Below are positions 39,258 through 48,800 of a stretch of 56,408 nucleotides of DNA, piece by piece. The notes beneath the pieces are model-generated. The model made no database searches. It was given only the letters and a program-made list of their open reading frames with translations, and had not been told where the DNA came from. Both the position numbers and the translations under genes were made by a program. The stretch's first letter is position 1; every line of letters starts with the position of its first letter. The stretch spans positions 1-56,408 of the forward strand of contig JBCDCE010000022.1 in the NCBI GenBank assembly GCA_039182515.1, in the 5' to 3' direction. This stretch comes from JBCDCE01 sp039182515. GTDB taxonomy: Bacteria; Pseudomonadota; Alphaproteobacteria; Rhodobacterales; Rhodobacteraceae.

Positions 39258-39473
39258 CCCAGGCCCCCCTGATGGCCTCTGTTTGCCGTCCTTTTGTACG
39301 GCGGGTCTGTCGGTTCATTTCCGACATGGCTTGTCGCATACATTCCGCGCAAGCTTCGCGAGCGTCAACCAACTATCTCACAAGATTTCATCTGGCTCTA
39401 TCGCGCGCGTAAATTTGGCCACATAATCCCGGTCAGGAAGGCCATTTCTTGGTCAAAGAGAGAAGAAAAACCG

Positions 39474-41108
39474 ATGTCTGAGCCCCAATCTGCACCAAAA
39501 AAGCCCATCCGACCCAATGTCGTGGTGATTTTGGCCGATGATTTGGGCTTTGCGGATCTCGGCTGCATGGGCTCTGAAATCAAAACGCCTGTACTCGACA
39601 ATTTGGCCCAAAACGGCACATTGATGTCATCGATGTACAATTGCGCACGCTGCTGCCCCACGCGCGCGTCGCTCTTAACAGGGCTTTATCCGCATTCTGC
39701 GGGCGTGGGCCACATGGGCGCCAATCTGGGCACTCCGGCCTACCAAGGCTTTTTGCGCAAAGACGCCGCAACGATCGCGGAACACCTGCAAGCCGCGGGC
39801 TACCGCACCTGCATGTCGGGCAAATGGCACGTGGCCGGAGACTTCATGGCCAATGAAGTGCCAGCTTGGCGCGTCGGCAGCCTAGAGAACCCAACACCGC
39901 GCCAACGCGGCTTTGAGGAGTTCTTCGGTATCATCGACGGGGTCACGCATTTCTTCTCTCCACATTATTTGATGGAGAACGACACCCGCGTCACAGACAT
40001 CCCAGATGATTTCTATATGACCGATGCGATCACCGATAAAGCCATGGGCATGGTGTCCAGAGCTGTCGCGGATGACGCCCCCTTCTTTCTCTATCTCGCG
40101 CACACCGCCCCCCATTGGCCACTGCATGCGCCATCAGAAGACATCACCAAATACGAGGGCCTCTATGACAAAGGCTGGGACAGCCTCCGACAGTCCCGGC
40201 ATGAAGAAATGAACGGCAAAGCTGTGTTAGAGGCCCCTTGGGACATCTCTCCAAGGGATGGCGACGTGCCACCTTGGGAGGCGGTGGAAGAGCAAAGCTG
40301 GGAGGCCAGTAAAATGGCCGCTTATGCCGCAATGGTCGACCGGATGGATCAGCAAATCGGGCGGCTCATTCAGCATCTCAAAGATCTGGGCGAATTCGAG
40401 AACACTCTGATCTTTTTTCTGTCCGACAATGGCGGTTGCGCGGAGTTCATGGCCGAAGATGGCTGGGCCAAGTTTTTTCCCAACCGCACCCATGATGGCC
40501 GCGAGATTGCGATGGGCAACCATGCTCATATCACCCCGGGCGGCCCTCTCACTTATCAAAGCTATGACAAACCCTGGGCCAATGCCTCCAACGCGCCCTT
40601 CCGCCTCTTTAAGCATTACGTGCATGAGGGGGGTATCTCGACGCCGCTCATTGCCCATTGGCCCGAAGGCATCGCGCCGCAAAGCCCGCGCTTTGAAGCC
40701 GCCCATGTGGTCGATCTACTGCCAACAATTCTAGAGGCCACCGGCACCAAGCCGCTCGCGCAAAGCGCAGAGCACGCGTTCCAACCTTTGCAAGGTGAAA
40801 GCTTCCTGCCCGCCCTTCAAGGCCAAGACTGGCAGCGCGACGCGCCCATCTTCTTTGAACACGAAGGCAACGCCGCCATTCGCGCAGGCCCGTGGAAACT
40901 TGTCTGCCAATACGGCCAGGCTTGGGAGCTTTATCAAATGGAGGAAGACCGCACGGAGCTGAGAGACCTTTCGGGTCGCCACGCGCCGCGCGAAGCAGAG
41001 CTTTTGGCGCAATACCAAGCCTGGTCCCTGCACCAAGGCGTTCTGCCCTGGTCTGAGGCCCTCCCCCGGCTCTTGGCCGCTTGGCAAATCTCAAGTGCGG
41101 AAGGCTAG
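39474..41108 (+). CDS. sulfatase (arylsulfatase type)
   Basis: A 544-residue type I sulfatase. Metal-binding aspartates lie in NVVVILADDLGFADLGCMGS (D22, D23). The active-site motif CCPTRASLLTG has C60 as the likely formylglycine residue (C-x-P-x-R). GKWHVAGDF supplies the conserved Lys/His pair and FFLSDNGGCAEF the distal Asp-Asn metal ligands. No signal peptide is evident from ATG 39474, so it appears cytosolic. The upstream frame to 39294 lies in the divergent promoter. It hydrolyses sulfate esters of unknown identity; its position opposite a betaine-type importer hints at sulfated osmolytes. It is not BetC-like at the start. Confidence 0.92.
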   Translation: MSEPQSAPKKPIRPNVVVILADDLGFADLGCMGSEIKTPVLDNLAQNGTLMSSMYNCARCCPTRASLLTGLYPHSAGVGHMGANLGTPAYQGFLRKDAATIAEHLQAAGYRTCMSGKWHVAGDFMANEVPAWRVGSLENPTPRQRGFEEFFGIIDGVTHFFSPHYLMENDTRVTDIPDDFYMTDAITDKAMGMVSRAVADDAPFFLYLAHTAPHWPLHAPSEDITKYEGLYDKGWDSLRQSRHEEMNGKAVLEAPWDISPRDGDVPPWEAVEEQSWEASKMAAYAAMVDRMDQQIGRLIQHLKDLGEFENTLIFFLSDNGGCAEFMAEDGWAKFFPNRTHDGREIAMGNHAHITPGGPLTYQSYDKPWANASNAPFRLFKHYVHEGGISTPLIAHWPEGIAPQSPRFEAAHVVDLLPTILEATGTKPLAQSAEHAFQPLQGESFLPALQGQDWQRDAPIFFEHEGNAAIRAGPWKLVCQYGQAWELYQMEEDRTELRDLSGRHAPREAELLAQYQAWSLHQGVLPWSEALPRLLAAWQISSAEG

Positions 41109-41413
41109 CGCCACGTAAAGCCAGCCGCCGCAAACTTTGCCCAAACCTTATCCTACAGCCTCCCGCGGTTTAGCGACAAACAGTGCGTGAGAAAAAATCC
41201 AGGTATTGATCAAACTGGCTGTTCCGACTCAGTTTGAACCGACGCGCGTCTCAACTTTCAGATCATGTTGAACATCAGATGCCTTTGACTTTTACGTCAG
41301 ACCATTGACCCGAATTTAGAAAAAGGGACGTAGCCGACCTTCGCGCACATCGCAGCTAAGGTCGGCTTTGAGCCCAGACTCACAGATGCTGCGCCGAGCA
41401 CCGATGTCGGCTT
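41109..41413. other. gene-poor gap of 305 bp
   Basis: No credible ORF. It holds a hairpin-like inverted repeat CAAACTG...CAGTTTG (41211-41236) and the 41-bp dispersed element at 41352-41392. Confidence 0.6.
41352..41412. repeat. short dispersed element, copy B
   Basis: GCAGCTAA...GATGCTGC (41352-41392) with GCAGC/GCTGC inverted ends spaced exactly as in copy A. It shares TTTGAGCCCA inside and ACCGATGTCGGC beyond, compared with ACGGACGTCTAC in copy A. It lies just upstream of the stop of the orphan gene at 41414. Confidence 0.55.
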
Positions 41414-41827
41414 TCACTTTTTCAAGTAGAGCTTCTCAATAAAGTCGCCGCGTTCTTGCTTGGTGAAATCTAGGACCAAGATATCGTCAAGTTTTACATC
41501 GGAGTACTTCGTGCAGTGCTTTGCAAAATCCACAGTTTCTTCAAGCTTCTCGCTGTCATGCCATGTCGTCATGACAAGTTTATCTTCGGGATATTCGCCG
41601 TAGTCATAGTGCTCTAGGAACGCCCAATCGACCGCATCGTCCCATATGGAACAATCAAGACCCCATGCTAAAGCATACAGACACCCCGCTGCTACAAGAG
41701 CTGCGCTGACTTCGTTCCTGTAGTCGTTACTGACTTCTCGCTCGATCAATATTAAGCACTTGAATTGCGTCATTTCCACGGGGATGGAAATTGGAACGTC
41801 GGTTGGAAGATGAAGGTACTTGAACAT
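41414..41827 (-). CDS. orphan hypothetical protein
   Basis: A 137-residue acidic protein, soluble, with no signal peptide. Visible features are the conserved-looking FKCLILIEREVSNDYRNEVS, a hydrophobic segment AALVAAGCLYALAWGLDCSI, WDDAVDWAFLEHYDYGEYPE and KLVMTTWHDSEKLEETVDFA. It resembles small proteins found near mobile regions. The Shine-Dalgarno sequence is poor. It stands alone between two gene-poor stretches and is somewhat AT-richer than the core genes. Function unknown; an immunity-like role is conceivable from size and context but has no direct support. Confidence 0.6.
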   Translation of the reverse strand: MFKYLHLPTDVPISIPVEMTQFKCLILIEREVSNDYRNEVSAALVAAGCLYALAWGLDCSIWDDAVDWAFLEHYDYGEYPEDKLVMTTWHDSEKLEETVDFAKHCTKYSDVKLDDILVLDFTKQERGDFIEKLYLKK

Positions 41828-42399
41828 CCTTGATAACGGACAGGGCGATCATGCCTGAGTCAAGGTTGTCGGCGCGAATAGACTTGTAGCAGTGAACTTT
41901 AAACCGGACATTGATGCCCTTGCCGCGAAGGTCTCAAAAGTCTGCACTTCGTTGACCAGCGAGGACACCTTGAAGGTCCGGTCTGGGAAAGGAGTGCGCG
42001 GCGTTCCACACATCGCCTTCGCGTAAACGGGTCTCAATGGCATCTGTGCTTTAGCCGCCATATCCCGCAGGAATGAATAAAGCCGAAGGCTGCGCCCCTC
42101 GAAATTCCGCTCCAAGTTCCGCAGTTTGAGAGGCAGGATGGTTGTGGCCAATGCGCGCGTCAAAACCTTACTAAAAAGTTAAATTCCGCGGCATTTCCCG
42201 TTTAAACGATCCAACCCAATCGACCGTTGCAAGCCCAATTCCTGCAACGCCCGGCGCGTTAAACCGGGCATTTGTGCATGTACATGCATACGTTAGGCAT
42301 ACGTCCCTGCAGACGTCGATTTGCCTTAAAAATAGGGCGTTAACCCAAGAGATCCGACCTGAGTGAGCCACAAAAAAATGCGGCGTAACGGACGTTGCC
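41828..42399. other. gap of 572 bp with degraded or unassignable sequence
   Basis: Open frames exist (a 104-codon minus frame at 41849-42163) but have no Shine-Dalgarno sequence or protein-like pattern that I can recognise; they may be remnants of a decayed gene. The right half has a perfect 14-bp palindrome TGCATGTACATGCA (42275-42288) followed by two CATACG copies 5 bp apart, and a stem GCCCGG...CCGGGC at about 42249-42269. No terminator with a clear T-run is seen after the 42400 stop. Confidence 0.5.
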
Positions 42400-45300
42400 C
42401 TAAAAGCTTGCCACAACGTTAATGAAGGCCCCATGGTCGTCATAAGTCAGGTCCGTCAGGTCATCGCTGAACGAGCCCCAATTCATGCCAACGCCCGCTT
42501 TCACATGCTTGCCCATTTTACGGTAGATCGCCCCCAAAACCCCTGTTTCCTGTGCCTCTCCCGAGCCTGACGTGAGCTGGCGCAGCTCAATCAGCGCGTC
42601 CCAAGCATGATCCATGTGATAGCGCGCATTCACAACGCCCAGCCAGGCGTTGTTCTCGGCCCAAGGCTGATCAGAGGCCGCAGCGCTTTGCCCAAGACGC
42701 GCACCCAACTTGCCGCCAATTTCCCATTTTGCATTGACCTCATAGATCCCATCCACAGAGACCACATGGCTGCGCTGCACCGGCCCGAGCACGTCTGAGC
42801 CGTCGATGCGCTGACCGTAGGTGTCGTACAAATACCGGTAGCGAACCAGCACATTGAGACGGTCATGCGTGACGGGGCGCAGCGCATAACCCACTGTAAT
42901 GTCAACCAAATCCCCTCCCGGCACCAAACCGTCCCCTTGGGTATTGGAGGCCTCAAAGGCAGCAGTAACGCGACGTGCATCATCCAGTTTCTGCGCAAAA
43001 TGACCGCTCACCAAAAGCGTGCGTGCGTCACGTGAACCACCGTTTAGATCACCTTCATCGGTGCGATATTCAAGCCGCGCGGCCGCCGTGAGATCTGTTT
43101 CTTCGAGGCGCACCCCAAGGCTTAAAGCGCGCCGATCAAAATCGCCATTCACGTCATCACGCACCTGTCCCGCCTCTATCGCACCGGTGTAGCTGAGGCC
43201 ATTTGGACGCTGAAACGTCACCCCGTAAGCACTTGTTAAGGCGCGGTGCTGACCATAGAGATCATAGGTGTTTTCGCCAAAATAGCTTGTGGTTTCAGAG
43301 ACTTGCACAGACCCACCCAAAATATAGCGCCCCGCATCTGTGCCTGTAAGGTCAACCCCTGCAAAGTCCCGTCCAGGCGTGAGTTCATATCCAAAATAGC
43401 CCGTGCGGCCCGTGCCACGGTCAAATTCACCTAGAATCCGGCCACCTGCGCCGCCAGAGCCTGAGGAAACCTCACCTGAAAGCTTCAACCCGCCATCAAA
43501 CTTGTAAACACCTCCAAGCCCAAAGCGGTCGTTTTGGGGCAATCCATCTCGGCTAAGCGTGCCTTGGGCAAAGGCATAGATCTCGCGATTCTCAGCCCAC
43601 CTGTAGCGCACGCGTGCGGCGGCATCGAGCCTTTGCCCGCGCTCCGTGGTGCGGTTTTTATCAATAGATTCAACGCCAAAGGCATATTCAACCGCATCGC
43701 TCTGCGCGTAACGCAGATCAATCTCACCAGTGCGTTCATAGGTTCCAATTTGAGCAGAATAGTCGTCATACAGCGCGCTCACGCGCAGCTGATCCGTTAA
43801 GGCCATATCCCAAGAAAAGCCCCAGAGCGTCTCATCACCCGTGGCGCTCGTGACCCGGTAATCCAAGCTTGAGAACCCCTCTTCGCGGGTCTCGTAATAA
43901 GCGCTGAATGCACCCTCTTGTGAGAGATCAAGCTCTTCAAAAGTCAGCGAAATTTCCGCTCTGAGCGCGCTGCCAGATCCCGTAGCACCCGCAGAGGTGT
44001 CAAAAACCAGGCCGCTATCGCTGGAAAGACTCGCGCCAATCCCAGGTCCATCTGTGACCGCATAATCCAAGCTCGCAAAACTCGTCTCGCCAAATTCATA
44101 GCGCAGATCCACAGAGGCCATGCGTTGCTCGCCGAGATCGGTTTGCTCGAGCATTCCCGTATAGCCCAAGCGCAGCGCGTCCGTCGCCCAGACCATGGCG
44201 CGGGTGCCATAGGCAAAGTCATCCAACGAGATGCCTGGCGTGAATTCATACTGCGCCACAAGGGACACATCCACATCGCCACTGGGTGCAGTTTGCACAA
44301 TCCCGCGTGATGCAAAAGCGCCGCTGAGCGGAGCGGCTAGTGTCACAACGCCTTGGATGTAATTGATATCATAGTCTTTTCCAGCCGTGAGCCGGATCGT
44401 GTCGAGCACGCGTCCCGTTGTGCGGTCGCGCAGTTGCACGCTTAAGCTTTCAGTGCCAATCGCAATGTCTTGGCGACGCAAGAAGTAAACCGAGCCGCCC
44501 GTGGCTTGAAAAACATCGCGCTGCGCAAGCTGGTCAGGCTGGGCGGCATAGCCTGTTATTTGAACTTTGGGCGCGCCTTTTGAGGTTTGTTCAGCGGAGA
44601 AATAGCCCGCCGCAGCGCCGTAGAGTTTGCGCTCATTGCGCAGGTAGTGCCCGCCTGAAACATCTGCTGTGACGTCTCCCCATTGCGCAAAATTCCCTGC
44701 TTTTTCAACGCGTAAGAAGAGCTTGCCTTGCGTAGGCGCGCGCTCCTCTAGCGTACTGTCGTCGCCATATGTGGGATAAAGATCATCTGGATCCACACGC
44801 AAAAGCGTATTGCGCGGGTCGCGCTCGTCAAAACGCCGGAAGAGATCACCAAGCTCTTCTTCGCCCGTATCGATGCTCGCTGTGATCCGTGTGCCATCGG
44901 CGCGTTTGGCGTCGATAAATCCGGCGATCCGGCCGCGCGTATAGCTTTCTGATCCGCTCAGATCCCCATCACGCTGGCCAATAGTCAGGTCGGCTGAACC
45001 GACCCCAAACCACTCGGCCTCTGGGATCTCGATCCAGCGAGTGACATTGAGCGGCGTGCCCGCTCCCGTCACAACAACCTGAGCCGCATGTCGCCCAGGC
45101 GGCAAAATCCGCTGGATCACGAAATTGCCTTGGGCATCTGCAATCACGGGTGTGTCCAAAGCCCGGATCTTCACGCGTGGCGGCAGGCCCCGCCCACTGA
45201 TTGTGACCGCTCCGCCTCTGAGAGGGATGCGGAGACGCGCGGTGGTATCGAGCCCCGCTTCATGCTCTGTGGCCTCAGCGCTTGGATCTAAGCTTTCCAA

Positions 45301-45843
45301 AAGCACAGAGCGCGTTTCGTCAAAGCGGCCCTTGGCGTCATACACGCGGTGTGTGAGCGCAAAGCGGCCCTCATCGGGCAAAGTCATCTGCGCAGCGCCA
45401 CCCGGCGTAATCGCTTGAATAAGAACGGTTTTCGGCCCGCCCAGCGCGTCAAGATCCACAAGGCGCAACTCACCGCGGGCGACAAAAGCCGCGTAATTCA
45501 GCACGCTTTTGACGCGCAGTGTATCGCCAGGGCCATAGCTTTTCGCATCGCCCATCACGTGCAAGGTGAGCCGCGGATCCAGGTCCAATCCGTCAAACCG
45601 CATTTGAATATCGGCAGCTGCAAGCGCCAAGTCGGCTTTGCGCGCACGGTCTTCGATCTGGGCACTGCCATGGGTGCGCATGCCATCGAGCGAGATGGCA
45701 AAGCCAGAAGGAACCGCCACCACAGGTTCAGTGTTCTCGCCCGTCGCAATGCTTTGTGCTTGCGCAAGGCTTGCGGGAGCGACCCCAAGAAGCGTTCCCA
45801 AAACCGTGCCAGTCACAGCGCCTTTGATGCGATCTTTTGCCAT
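42400..45843 (-). CDS. large outer-membrane beta-barrel protein paired with the giant repeat protein
   Basis: A 1147-residue protein. The signal peptide (GAVTGTVLGTLLGVAPASLA, cleavage near AQAQ-S) leads to a periplasmic or extracellular front half with a carboxypeptidase-like/Ig-like domain (ALDTPVIADAQGNFVIQRIL, PPGRHAAQVVVTGAG). The C-terminal 650 or so residues alternate aromatic and polar residues in amphipathic strands (RLGYTGMLEQTDLGEQRMAS, VDLRYEFGETSFASLDYAV and many more). The chain ends AFINVVASF with a terminal phenylalanine, the usual outer-membrane assembly signal. There is no TonB box or plug. The start overlaps the stop of the giant gene by ATGA, so the two are translationally coupled; an anchor or export role for that protein is inferred. 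Confidence 0.85.
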   Translation of the reverse strand: MAKDRIKGAVTGTVLGTLLGVAPASLAQAQSIATGENTEPVVAVPSGFAISLDGMRTHGSAQIEDRARKADLALAAADIQMRFDGLDLDPRLTLHVMGDAKSYGPGDTLRVKSVLNYAAFVARGELRLVDLDALGGPKTVLIQAITPGGAAQMTLPDEGRFALTHRVYDAKGRFDETRSVLLESLDPSAEATEHEAGLDTTARLRIPLRGGAVTISGRGLPPRVKIRALDTPVIADAQGNFVIQRILPPGRHAAQVVVTGAGTPLNVTRWIEIPEAEWFGVGSADLTIGQRDGDLSGSESYTRGRIAGFIDAKRADGTRITASIDTGEEELGDLFRRFDERDPRNTLLRVDPDDLYPTYGDDSTLEERAPTQGKLFLRVEKAGNFAQWGDVTADVSGGHYLRNERKLYGAAAGYFSAEQTSKGAPKVQITGYAAQPDQLAQRDVFQATGGSVYFLRRQDIAIGTESLSVQLRDRTTGRVLDTIRLTAGKDYDINYIQGVVTLAAPLSGAFASRGIVQTAPSGDVDVSLVAQYEFTPGISLDDFAYGTRAMVWATDALRLGYTGMLEQTDLGEQRMASVDLRYEFGETSFASLDYAVTDGPGIGASLSSDSGLVFDTSAGATGSGSALRAEISLTFEELDLSQEGAFSAYYETREEGFSSLDYRVTSATGDETLWGFSWDMALTDQLRVSALYDDYSAQIGTYERTGEIDLRYAQSDAVEYAFGVESIDKNRTTERGQRLDAAARVRYRWAENREIYAFAQGTLSRDGLPQNDRFGLGGVYKFDGGLKLSGEVSSGSGGAGGRILGEFDRGTGRTGYFGYELTPGRDFAGVDLTGTDAGRYILGGSVQVSETTSYFGENTYDLYGQHRALTSAYGVTFQRPNGLSYTGAIEAGQVRDDVNGDFDRRALSLGVRLEETDLTAAARLEYRTDEGDLNGGSRDARTLLVSGHFAQKLDDARRVTAAFEASNTQGDGLVPGGDLVDITVGYALRPVTHDRLNVLVRYRYLYDTYGQRIDGSDVLGPVQRSHVVSVDGIYEVNAKWEIGGKLGARLGQSAAASDQPWAENNAWLGVVNARYHMDHAWDALIELRQLTSGSGEAQETGVLGAIYRKMGKHVKAGVGMNWGSFSDDLTDLTYDDHGAFINVVASF

Positions 45844-48800
45844 CACTGCCCCTCCACGATCTGACGCTCGATGAGCATGGGCGCCGCACCGCCCGTACTT
45901 TTCCAAAGGCCATCTAGGCGTGTTTCAAGTGCGCTTAGCTTCTCTTGGACCTCGCGCGAAGGCTCGCCCCGCGCCAAATAGGTCAGGCGCAAAACATAAG
46001 CGCCTTCAGGGTCTAAGCTGTTGTAGAGCCCCTCAAGGGCTGTGATCAGACCCGGCACAGGCGTCTGCCCTGCAAAGGCATCCAAAGTGAGATCCACATT
46101 GATCACCGTGGCAAGGCTTACAGGGAAATTCACGCGCGCCATTTTGCCCGGAGTAAGCCGCGTGACGCGCGGGTTTTCTCCGATCACGCGGTAGCCTGTT
46201 GGCAGGCTCCGGGGGTCAAGCTTCAGCGTGAAGTTTGACCCAATCGCACTCGGCAATTCTGCGCAAGGCACGCTGAAGCGCCCGAAAGCATCGGTAGTGA
46301 TGGTTGTTCCTCTGGGTGTCACAACGCGAGCGCCTGCAATGCCCGGCTCGCCTTTGGTGAGATCCTGCTCTTGAGGCGCGGTTTTGGTTTTGGAGCCAAA
46401 GACATCTTGATCCGACAGGGCCCTGCGATCTGGCGCTTGTTGGACACCATCGGCATTGCGGTCGTCCCAGACTTTGCCGATCACATCCGAGCAATCGAAG
46501 ACACCTTCGGGTGCGACTTCAAACACCGCCTCGGCCCTATTGGATATGCGCGACCCGTCAGGGCCCAGGGCATAAGTCTGGTTGGCATAGCGCCCCGGCC
46601 CACCGATAAGACGCGCGGTGAGCGTGATCACGATGGTCCCGTTTGCGGGCAAAGTGACATCCGCCCAGCTCAAGCGGCGTCCGTCCCTGCTGGGCTGTGG
46701 CGTTGCGGCCCCATTGAAGGTTGCGGAGCCTTCCACATAAGCGATCCCTGCTGGCAGATCGTCAATGAGTGTCAAGCCGCCCTCTGCCGTGGGCAGTGGG
46801 TTTTGGAAGGTGAGCGTATATCTCAAAAGATCGCCGCGCCGAGCCACTTCTGGGCTCACGGATTTGGTGGCCAAAATGTCGGGCGGATCTTCTGTGGTGA
46901 CAACGGTTGTGCTGGCATCGGCCACTTGGTTCAATTGATCAGAGCGTACCTCAGCCGTGTTAGTGCCCGTAGGAACGCCGGTGGCTGTGTTGTACTGTAC
47001 CTCCAGTGAGATCACGCCCAATTCGCCCGGAGCCAGGCGCGCTCCAGAAAGCAAGGTCTCGAGGTCTGTGAGACCATCAAAACCAGGATTGGGCGTGCCC
47101 TGGCTCATGCCGGTCGCGCTTGAAACTTGCGCAAAGGTCACTATTGCAGGGCTAGCAAAAGAGGCTAAATCATCTTGCACGGAGAGGTTCTCAAGCGTGA
47201 CATTGCCTGTGTTCTCCACTCGGATGGTGAAGGTGACAGCAAAGAGATCCGGCGCGATGCGCGTGGGCACGTTCGCGGATTTCAGCACATCCACGCTTGG
47301 GGCAGCAGCAATGGCAACAGTTGTGGGATCATCATTGCCAGTTCCGTCGTCATCCGAGACATCGACCACAGGCGCGCCAAAAGGCGTTTGCCCACTCACG
47401 GTCGCGCTGTTGTTGATCCCGCCGGAATCCACATCCGCCTGCGAAAGGGCATAGGTATAGGTGAACACCGCCTGAGATTGTGGGCCAAGCGCTCCATTTG
47501 TGAGTCCCGTCACGCCAGCAAGCGCAGGCTGCGCGGTGCCGCCGTCAAAATTGGTCAGCGTATCGGTGCTGCTCATCCCTGAAAGCGTCACGTTACCTGT
47601 GTTCAGCGCAGTGATCTCAAAGGTCAGGACCTCGCCTGCGTTTTGAGGCGCCAAGGGGCTTAGAAGCGTTTTGGTCACCAATAGCCCGGGCGCTGGCGCA
47701 ATGGCCATCTCAGTAGGATCGTCATCAAGATTGCCGTCTGTGTCGTCCCCGTCGTCAGACGTATCCGTGACAGAGCTGCCATCCGGGGCTTGGCCGGTCA
47801 CTTGCGCGGTGTTGCGAATGCCGCCTGCATCGACATCTTCCTGCGCCAAAGGATAGCGCACCTGCCAATACCAGACCTCACTGGGAGAGAGTGTGCCGTC
47901 GTTGCTCACAACAGGCGTTGCGTTGCCATTGGCATCCAACACAACTTCCGTGATGGAGGTGATGCCGCCCGTGATATCGGTGCCATCGCGCCGCGTGAGT
48001 TGATCCACTGGGGATGTGATCCCGGTGATATCCACATTGCCGATATTGGCCGCCGCAATCAGGAAAATCACCTCATCGCCCACTTGGCTGCCAGGCGTGG
48101 TGACCGTTTTGGTGACCGAGAGATCCGGTACCGTTGTAATCGGCACAACTGTCGGATCGTTTGTGGTATTGCCGTCCGCGTCGTTGCCGTCGTCAGCCGT
48201 GTCTTCCACAACCGATCCATCCGGCGCGATCCCTTTGGCGCTTGCCACGTTCTGGAACCCGCCTGCGTTTATATCCGCTTGGGTGATCTGATAGCTGCCC
48301 GAGTAGATCCAAGTTTCATCTGGATCCAAGCGGCCGTTGTTGTTCACGTCGCCACTCAAAAATGCGCCAGTGTCTGGATCGGTCTCAACAAGGTTGAGCA
48401 CGAAGGGGCTGGTGAGGCTTGTTGCGGTGCCATCGAGCCGCTCCATTGTGTCGCTCACCGAAAGCCCCCCCAGCGAAACGTTGCCGGTATTATCGACGAT
48501 CAGCGTGTAGCTGACTTGGCTGCCCAAGCTTGTGGCGGGGTATTCGGCCAGTTTTGTGACCTCAAGCCCAGGCACCTGCGGTGGCCCCGTGGGCGTTGCA
48601 CTGCCCATGCCCACCGCCACATTCCCAAACGGATCGGTGGCCTCCACCGTGCCCGTGTTGGCGATTTGGCCCGCGTTCACATCATCCTGGGTAACCGTGT
48701 AAGGCATCACACAGCTTGTATCGATGCCGCCCGGTGGCAGATCGGGCACCGCGCAGCTGAAAGCAGGCGTCAAAAAATCTGCCACAAGCGGATCGGTCAC

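Noticed and set aside
39474..41108. Choline sulfatase (betC) identity for the sulfatase
   Set aside because: The N-terminal pattern (NVVVILADDLGFADLGCMGS) and CCPTR context fit the arylsulfatase group rather than BetC; only the general family is claimed.
41849..42163. 104-codon minus frame in the gap before the orphan gene
   Set aside because: No ribosome-binding site, no recognisable family and an unconvincing residue pattern; possibly a decayed remnant, so not listed as a gene.
42171..42443. 90-codon minus frame overlapping the end of the barrel gene
   Set aside because: Overlaps the end of a well-supported gene in another frame, with no start signal.
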